A stretch of DNA of 14,250 bases from Thoreauomyces humboldtii. Taxonomy: Eukaryota > Chytridiomycota > Chytridiomycetes > Spizellomycetales > Powellomycetaceae. Shown in pieces: positions 8,518 to 14,250 of the stretch. Below the pieces are notes generated by a model, which was not told where the DNA came from, made no database searches, and worked only from the letters and a program-made list of their open reading frames with translations. The position numbers were made by a program, and so were the translations under genes. The DNA is taken from positions 1-14,250 of the forward strand of contig JADGJA010000596.1 of NCBI GenBank assembly GCA_027596035.1. The letters run 5' to 3'. Every line of letters begins with the position of its first letter. Positions within the stretch are counted from its first letter, which is position 1.

Positions 8518-9666
8518 TCAATCCGTCATAGGAACTCGATGGCTCTTGATCTCCTCCAAGATCTCCTTTGCACCCCTGCTGACGACGACGGCGCCGAGAC
8601 TCTCTCCGAGGGCTTCCGCCCTCCTCAGATGTTCCTCGTGGTCGTCCCCTTCCAGCCTGACCGAATCCCTCTCCCTGATCTCGACGGTCCCGTCGATCCT
8701 CGTCACGTTTCCCTCCAACCTCAGCGTGCCGGCGGCCGCGTCCACCTCGCTCGACACTCCGAGCGGGACGCTGCATCCTCCCTCCAGGTACCTCATGAAG
8801 GCTCGCTCGGCCGTGCACCGCAGCCTCGTCTCCCGATGGTCCAGAGGACGCAGAAGGTCCAAGGTGGAAGCGTCGGCGCCTCGACACTCGATGCCGAGGG
8901 CGCCCTGACCGACGGCGTGGAGGACGGTGGTGGATTCGAGGACCTGGGAGATCCGGTCGTCCCATCCGAGACGATGCATGCCGGCGTAGGCCAGGAGGAG
9001 GGCGGCGTACGGACCTTCGTCGTCGTCGAGCTTGGCGAGACGGGTGTTGAGGTTGCCCCTCACGTCCAGGAACACGAGTCCCGGGAACCGTTTCCGGAGC
9101 TGGGCGATGCGACGGACGGACGAGGAACCCACCACGGAGCCGACGGGAAGCTGGTCGATGGTCCGTATCCCCTGCGCGATGGACTTTGGCGAGAGGACAA
9201 GAGCGTCCCTTGGGTCCTCCCGCTTCATGACTGCTCCGAGGACCATGCCCTTGGGGAGCACGGTCTGGAGATCCTTCAGGGAGTGGACGACAATGTCCAC
9301 CGTCCCGTCCGCGAGGGCCACTTCGAGCTCCTTTGTGAAGAGCGACTTTGAGCCGATCTTGGACAGAGCCGTGTCGAGGACCTTGTCACCCTTTGTGGTC
9401 ATTCCGTGAATGTCGAAGGTGAAGGTTGGGTGCTGTGCGGAGAGTGCGGCCTGGACCTCGTGGGCCTGGACCATGGCGAGCTGGGACTTTCGGGTGCCGA
9501 TGACGAAGTGTGTCTGAAGGGAGTTGGCGACCCGAGCGGCGGACTGCTGGACGGATTCCGGAGCGACCTGGTCGGTTGAAGGGTGCGTGGGTTGATGTTG
9601 GTGTGGTGGCTGTTGGTGGGTGGAACCTGCAGGCGTAGCCGCCTGAGGTGGGGTAGTGGAAGACAT
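8518..9666 (-). CDS. HEM3: Hydroxymethylbilane synthase (porphobilinogen deaminase)
   Basis: This cytosolic enzyme joins four porphobilinogen molecules into hydroxymethylbilane, the third step shared by haem synthesis pathways. The gene is a single exon of 382 residues, ATG at 9666 and TGA at 8520-8518. Family signatures run in order: IGTRKSQLAMVQ (56-67), TTKGDK (90-95), KSLFTKELE (107-115), HSLKDL (128-133) with catalytic Asp132, REDPRDA (149-155), GSSSVRR (180-186), RGNLNTRL (203-210), GQGALGIECR (253-262), and LEGGCSVP (294-301). Cys298 in the last motif is the attachment site of the dipyrromethane cofactor. Residues 1-50 are an extra Q/H/P/T-rich leader before the conserved core, longer than in bacterial enzymes; it does not look like a clear mitochondrial presequence. 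It is the only fully intronless complete gene here. It is transcribed in the same direction as TOP2 but 844 bases away from it. Confidence 0.97.
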   Translation of the reverse strand: MSSTTPPQAATPAGSTHQQPPHQHQPTHPSTDQVAPESVQQSAARVANSLQTHFVIGTRKSQLAMVQAHEVQAALSAQHPTFTFDIHGMTTKGDKVLDTALSKIGSKSLFTKELEVALADGTVDIVVHSLKDLQTVLPKGMVLGAVMKREDPRDALVLSPKSIAQGIRTIDQLPVGSVVGSSSVRRIAQLRKRFPGLVFLDVRGNLNTRLAKLDDDEGPYAALLLAYAGMHRLGWDDRISQVLESTTVLHAVGQGALGIECRGADASTLDLLRPLDHRETRLRCTAERAFMRYLEGGCSVPLGVSSEVDAAAGTLRLEGNVTRIDGTVEIRERDSVRLEGDDHEEHLRRAEALGESLGAVVVSRGAKEILEEIKSHRVPMTD

Positions 9667-9982
9667 GGTTGCGCCCGCTTGATCCGGCTCGGTGGGCTGT
9701 GACGATGTGAAGAGTCCTCCTGAAAGGCGTAAGAGGCGTTGCCCTTGTTCGTTGTACGATACCGAGCGGGGTGCAGGACCTTTGAAAAAGGCTGGCGGAG
9801 AGAGAGAAGAGAGAGGCGACGGAGAGAAGAGGGCTTGCTCAGAAAGGCCCCCGCTCTTCTTGCCTTTTGCTTCTCGCCGTTGTCACGTCTGGCATTCATC
9901 ACGTCTTCGCAACCACCTCAGACCAAAGCACTCTTACCGCTTTCGACGATCTGCCCGCCTTGATATCTGATTTACCGTCTTG
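9667..9982. promoter_or_regulatory. Upstream region of HEM3
   Basis: This stretch precedes the HEM3 start codon on the minus strand and should contain its promoter and leader. A purine-rich tract (GA repeats) occupies about 9790-9833 on the plus strand. No specific factor site or TATA box can be assigned. Open frames crossing it on either strand have no recognised product. Confidence 0.4.
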
Positions 9983-10183
9983 CCAACCTCGTTGGGCGGG
10001 GCTTCCTTTGATTCGCTTCCGAACGAGATCGTGGTCGAGATTCTCAAGAAGCTGCAGGACCAATAGGCTCTGCACTGTTTTGCCTCAACGGGCAAAGGAA
10101 TTGAACGCAACCGACTCCTTTGTTCTACGCATTGCCACAGGTTACGGACGGAAAAAGCCTTGAGTGATTCCTGCCTACAGTAG
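9983..10183 (+). pseudogene. F-box-like coding relic, broken
   Basis: One frame reads SFDSLPNEIVVEILKKLQDQ from 10004 to 10063, then a TAG at 10064-10066, then ALHCFASTGKG onward to another TAG at 10181-10183. The first part matches the F-box pattern LPxEIxxxILxxL, and the text after the stop continues plausibly as the second F-box helix region. A CAG-to-TAG change would explain the first stop. About 30 bases on, a one-base shift gives KELNATDSF, a more F-box-like continuation, suggesting a frameshift too. Upstream in frame there is a TGA at about 9968, and no good ATG start is visible. F-box proteins recruit substrates to SCF ubiquitin ligases. I regard this as a decayed copy; an unusual spliced gene is possible but not supported. 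Confidence 0.42.
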
Positions 10184-11315
10184 AAGGTTGTCCTGAGAAA
10201 GGGAGAGCCGCTCCGGATGTTCTATACGCTTGCTTAGGGCCTCTCTGCCATGTGACCGGAACGGTGCTAACGGATGACTCTGGCTTTCCCATCAGCCCGC
10301 AGCGCATGACCTCGTAAAATCTTGCACGGGTTTCCAAGAACTGTCCTGAAGTGTGCAAGGCCCTGTGAAGCCACCGTTACTGCACGGGAATGTCTTTGAC
10401 AGGGTCACTTTCGGCTAGGCTTTTCGAGGAGTGACGAAACGGTGACGCGCAGGGAAACGAATCGAAGTGGAACTACATCGCGGGGGTTGACATCTATAGG
10501 CGTCTCGAGAAACGCGGAAGTTCGATCGCTTGGGCCGTAGCAAGCAGGGGGGCCAGTCGCCTGGTTTTGTGAGGGAGCAACGCATCATCCCTGGTTTTCC
10601 CATGATGATCGCGGTTTTCTCATCGTTCATGATCTTTGCGCTTCGACTCCCTCCTCCCCTTCACAAAGCCATGTGGATGAAAGTAGGATGTGTGTACTAT
10701 CTGGCGTCACGAGGGAAAGGCGGCCTCCGTTCCATTTCCTGTCCACGAAACGGTTACCTCGCCGGTCCCGCCTCGCACGGATTGCGTCGGCTCTCTTTCC
10801 TGTGTTTTCCAGCCGTAGACTGCTTCGTTTCCTGTCCTTCCGTTTCCCTGAATTCGATAGGGTTGGTTGCCTTGCCTGGCTGTCCAGCGAACGCCTGCTG
10901 TATGCTGCTTCAGTCCGACTTTCGGTCTAGGATCCGCCTCCAGATCAGCCGGAAGGGCACGGCAACCCAGTCCCGCACGCACCGGGGTATTAGAAGAAGC
11001 TATTTTTATGTTATTCCCGGTCGATCGTGGGCCAGATATAGCTCGGATGGCTCGTTTTAGCGGGGGATTCGATAGTAGGCGCTAGTACTTAATTATGTGA
11101 AAGGGAGTTCCCGCCCATCGCTTCCCTGCCTTCCCAACACAACCCCCATGTAGGTTCGATGCTGGTAATAATCCCGCGGGCAGGATGACGAGCTTGTCTC
11201 AGGGACAGGAGAGGAGGATTCCCAGTATGCATATGCAGAGACTTCGTTTGAGATTTCGCTTCCCCAGCAGAACTCCAACGATCTGATAGTCTGAAGCTTA
11301 ATCGTTTGCTTGAAC
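10184..11315. other. Gene-poor stretch between the F-box relic and the transporter
   Basis: About 1.1 kb has stops in all frames and no recognisable domain. A fragment at 10308-10418 reads DLVKSCTGFQELS, a stop, then SVQGPVKPPLL; it vaguely recalls leucine-rich repeats of F-box proteins and may be more of the relic. A frame at 10530-11060 is open for 176 codons but begins without ATG and resembles nothing I know. The last 200 bases or so should hold the promoter of the transporter gene; no defined element is visible. Confidence 0.4.
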
Positions 11316-13723
11316 ATGCCCGCTCTCTCCCCGACCGCCATCACCGCCCGGCATTGGTTGCTACTGTTCGTAGCATGCTCCGTCATCTTTGCATCCGGAT
11401 ATAGGCAAGTTCATCGCATGTTGTTGTGGAGTCTTTATGCTTGGACCTTTCTGCGTACCCATTCCTAAACGTCGAGGTCTCCTGATGACGGCAGCTACGA
11501 CATTCCAGCCTCCTTAAATGTCCCTCTTCAGCAGTATCTCGGCATCTCCTACAGTGATTATCAATGGCAACTCAACCTTATGTATTCGGTGTATGCGCTG
11601 CCCAACATCATCCTTCCGCTCATCGGAGGTCTCCTCATCGACAACCTGTCTGCTACGACCATGCTCGTTGTGTTTTGCGGTTTCGTGGGAACGGGTCAGG
11701 CTTTATATGCCACCGGTGTCGAAATGAAGAGCTTTCCACTCATGCTCGTTGGACGAGCGGTGTTTGGATCGGGCGCCGAGAGTTTGGAAGTGGTAGGTGG
11801 ACACCTACCGAAGGTGCTCCGAGTTCGCTCGTGGGCTAAACTGGAATGTGTTTGATGTCTTCAGGGCGTATCTCGCATCCTGACCACATGGTTTCACGGA
11901 CGGGGCCTCGGTCTAGCCACTTCCCTCCATTCCTCGATGGCGAAGCTTGCTGCCACTTGCACTGACAATCTATCGCCGATTTTCGCCAACCGGTTCTCCA
12001 CCAGGTTCGCTGTCTGGATCAGTCTCACCGTCTGCTGTTATAGCTTCATATCCGCCGTTGTCGTCATCTTTCTCGATCGACCAGCTTCGAGAGCTTTGGC
12101 CGGGGTGGTCTCCGACGATCGCGCACCTGCAAAGAAGACGGATGAGGACACGGTAACCAGCTCGAAGCCGAGTATGAAGGCGGCCCGTCGACAGCCCGAG
12201 ACGCTCACCACCATCAACGAAAGCACCACGACGTTGGATCTAGCTGCCTCGAATGCGATGCTTACAGACGAGATCAAGAGCATGGCATCCTTAGCGACCC
12301 TATACCAGACGGATGCGGGGACAAGTTCGGATGAGGGAAGCGAGGATGAAGGATATGATGAAGACGATGAGAGTGTCCACTTTTCGCAGCTTCGTGGTCT
12401 GAACACCTCCTTTTGGGTCATTTGCTTGGTTACGATTGCGATCTACTGTACGTTACAAGGCTGATCATTTCAAAAGTGGGAGTTTTCTGAATGAAACCAC
12501 CTCTATCGGCCTACAGCATGCACCATACCGTTCTTCCACATCTGCACTGACCGTGAGTGATTTCGACTGGTTTTGGAATTTGAATCGTGACTTCCCATTC
12601 ATGCTCCTCTTCAGTGTTTCAAGCAAAGTGGTATCCGGGGGACTCGGAGATGGCCGGCACGGTCATGTCGATCCCGGACATCGTGGGCATGGTCGGAAGC
12701 CCGCTATGTGGGCTCTTTATTGACCGATACGGACGTCGCACGATCCTCTTGCCATTGGCTTGTGTTCTTACCCTCATCGCTCACGTCCTACTGGGCTGGA
12801 CCATGGTGACACCCATCTTTTCCATGACCTTGATTGGCATCTCGTTCAGCATCATGGGCTCTGCGATATGGACATGCGTCCCCTTCATCGTCGGATCGCA
12901 CCAGATCGCGACCGCCTACGGAATACTGTCCATGGTCATGAACGGATCCCTCGCCGTCTCCCCTTTGATCGTCGCCAAGATCAGCAGCGCCTCTACGTCG
13001 TTCGTCCCTGTCGAGACCTACTTTGTCGGACTGAGCATCCTGGCCACCTTCGTGTCCCTCGTTCTGCTGGTCGTGGACGAACGAGACGGTGGCGTGCTCA
13101 GAGCGTCCCATCGACCTGTACCCGACGTAGCTCAAGTCGACGTGATGATGGACGTCAAGAGCAGCGAGATGAGTCTCGTGCCCACGGCGGAAGAAGGCGA
13201 CCTCGTATCTGATCTCCCAGCGTCGAACGACGTCGACGTCAACGTCAACGACGACGAGACGGGATCGGGATTGGGACACTTCTCCTCCTCCTCCCGTCGC
13301 GGCAACCGATCCAGCCATCTCCGGATCACGACCGCCCGTCCGGAGCACCACGCAGCACGACGAGGCCCGTCCTCCTCGATCGCGAGCTCGGGTTCGACCG
13401 ATCACGGGATGATTCGCGTGGTAGGGAACGGTCTGGTTGTCATGACGCCACACACGCAGGTCCACCATCACCACAAGCGACACGGACCCGACGAACCGTG
13501 CACGTGCGCGGCGGATGCGGATCGTCTCAGCGCAGCGCCTCGGAGCGCTGTCATGTACAGTCCCCTTCGAAGGAGTCCGGTCCGCAAGGCTAGCGGCGCT
13601 GTCCATGCTCGTGCGTGGAGCGAGGACGAGGAGGCCGGTGGAGGAGACGACGAGGCCACTGGGAGCGGTGGGTCTGCGAATCCGAGGGGAGAGGATTTGT
13701 TCAGACGGGCGAGACACCGATGA
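11316..13723 (+). CDS. Major facilitator transporter, MFSD1-like, 5 exons
   Basis: This is a polytopic membrane carrier. Exons are 11316-11404, 11495-11792, 11865-12447, 12517-12552 and 12615-13723, totalling 2115 bases and 704 residues. About 12 hydrophobic segments can be read: six before and six after a long acidic cytosolic loop (about residues 199-306). Resemblance to animal MFSD1 is in YDIPASL after helix 1, MYSVYALPNIILPLIGGLLID in helix 2 (positions about 49-69), GRAVFGSGAESLEV in helix 4, and IDRYGRR after helix 8, the MFS loop signature. MFSD1 in mammals exports dipeptides from lysosomes; vacuolar location and peptide substrate here are inferences. The final 212 residues or so form a hydrophilic Ser/Asp/Arg/His-rich tail with no predicted membrane segment. 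Intron 1 starts with GC; the other three use GT. Exon 4 is only 36 bases and encodes part of helix 7. The N terminus is short, with no evident sorting motif. Confidence 0.85.
11405..11494 (+). other. GC-AG intron in the transporter gene
   Basis: Exon 1 ends TATAG and is followed by GCAAGT, the usual context of a GC donor; the acceptor is GGCAG before CTACGAC. Joining in phase 2 gives GYSYDIPASL, the expected family sequence. The nearest GT, four bases further on (11409), would put exon 2 out of frame. GC-AG introns are a known minority class spliced by the major spliceosome. Confidence 0.75.
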
Positions 13724-14046
13724 GTGGGACGGGACTTGAGCCTCTGTTGCATCGAAGGTTGCGAACAGCGCCGTATCTGACATTTTGAGAACCTTTTGCG
13801 GAGCACAAACTATATCTTCTTGTACTTTACTTTGACCAAGCTTTGAGGCTTTAGCTCCTTGCATCGAGGGATCTGTCGAAATGACAAGAGGGTGCCCCCG
13901 GCGGCAATCCTGCTGTTCCGCAAGCAAAGATATACGCCGTGCCTCCAACGTCGGGGTAGACTAAATTCAATCATCTTTGCAGCAACAGCCAGACGGAGAT
14001 ACGTGGGATTTAACCGTGGATGTGCGTCAGGTTCTGATCGTAAAGG
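13724..14046. other. Convergent intergenic region, 3' of the transporter
   Basis: These 323 bases lie between the stop of the transporter gene and the stop of the partial minus-strand gene to the right. Both 3' untranslated regions should be here. AT-rich text at about 13805-13835 may carry a polyadenylation signal. I see no coding or RNA gene. Confidence 0.45.
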
Positions 14047-14250
14047 TTAGCTCGAGTTGTGCATCTTTCGGAGTAGGGCCATGGAACCCATGAGTTTTGT
14101 TCCTTGGGCTCGAGAACCTTCGAACAAGGATGGGAGTAAGGCATGCTGTGCGTCCATGTCTGTGCCCTGAACCACGAACGTGTCCTTCCATGACTTCAAT
14201 AACTTGGAGTTGGAGTTGAAGAAAGTCGCACCTGGATGATGGGGGAGGGG
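14047..14250 (-). CDS. Unrecognised protein, C-terminal end (partial)
   Basis: The minus strand is open from the right edge to a TAA at 14049-14047, at least 60 codons, ending LLRKMHNSS. Stretches include ATFFNSNSKLLKSWKDTF and VVQGTDMDAQHALLPSLFEG. Many codons end in G or C, as in the confirmed genes nearby, which supports real coding use. A pyrimidine-rich CCCCTCCCCCATCATCCAG at 14250-14232 resembles a splice acceptor, so the exon may begin at 14231; alternatively the frame simply continues off the window. I do not recognise the family and assign no function. It would be convergent with the transporter gene. Confidence 0.45.
   Translation of the reverse strand, partial: PLPHHPGATFFNSNSKLLKSWKDTFVVQGTDMDAQHALLPSLFEGSRAQGTKLMGSMALLRKMHNSS

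Noticed and set aside
8323..9351. 342-codon plus-strand frame over HEM3
   Set aside because: Antisense shadow of the HEM3 exon, which carries all family motifs on the minus strand.
10530..11060. 176-codon plus-strand frame before the transporter
   Set aside because: It starts at TTG, has no domain, unusual composition and no splice logic linking it to neighbours. Kept only as part of the gene-poor stretch.
11150..11190. GGTTCGATGCTGG resembling a tRNA T-arm
   Set aside because: No matching acceptor stem, anticodon arm or upstream A-box could be folded around it.
12788..13948. 386-codon minus-strand frame over the transporter's last exon
   Set aside because: Shadow of exon 5; the plus frame has clear membrane helices and the MFS signature.
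1..14250. Search for transposon ends, CRISPR arrays, biosynthetic clusters or a defence-like gene set
   Set aside because: No transposase, reverse transcriptase, long terminal repeats, regularly spaced repeats or functionally linked gene group was seen; the complete genes are common housekeeping or transport genes.

Overview
The window looks like an ordinary nuclear segment of a fungus, most likely an intron-rich basidiomycete. The evidence is eukaryotic housekeeping genes broken by many short introns (about 56 to 101 bases) with GTRNGT-like donors, CTGAC/CTRAY-like branch sites and YAG acceptors. The phylum is an inference from intron density and style; nothing in the sequence fixes the genus.

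Layout, left to right. (1) 56-420, minus: first exon of dihydrofolate reductase (DFR1), with its 3' part lying beyond the left edge. (2) 421-665: a short shared promoter with a repeated ACCCGGTA motif. (3) 666-1583, plus: complete triosephosphate isomerase (TPI1), three exons. (4) 2136-7673, minus: complete DNA topoisomerase II (TOP2), 13 exons and 1580 residues, convergent with TPI1. (5) 7674-8517: an intergenic stretch with hairpin-forming direct repeats and an MCB-like ACGCGT. (6) 8518-9666, minus: complete intronless hydroxymethylbilane synthase (HEM3). (7) 9667-11315: a gene-poor stretch holding a broken F-box-like coding relic. (8) 11316-13723, plus: complete five-exon major facilitator transporter of MFSD1 type (704 residues), with a GC-AG first intron. 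(9) 14047-14250, minus: C-terminal coding end of an unrecognised gene entering from the right edge.

The genes do not form a pathway or cluster. They serve folate metabolism, glycolysis, DNA topology, haem synthesis and membrane transport, and their adjacency is typical of chance order in fungal genomes. DFR1 and TOP2 are both DNA-synthesis related, but DFR1 shares its promoter region with TPI1, not TOP2.

I found no mobile element, CRISPR array, tRNA, rRNA or defence-like system. The most unusual items are a 14-base micro-exon encoding part of the TOP2 ATP-binding N-box, a proline/serine-rich insertion in DFR1 grown from a trinucleotide repeat, the F-box relic, and the hairpin repeats upstream of TOP2. 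I do not see convincing evidence of a new biological system.
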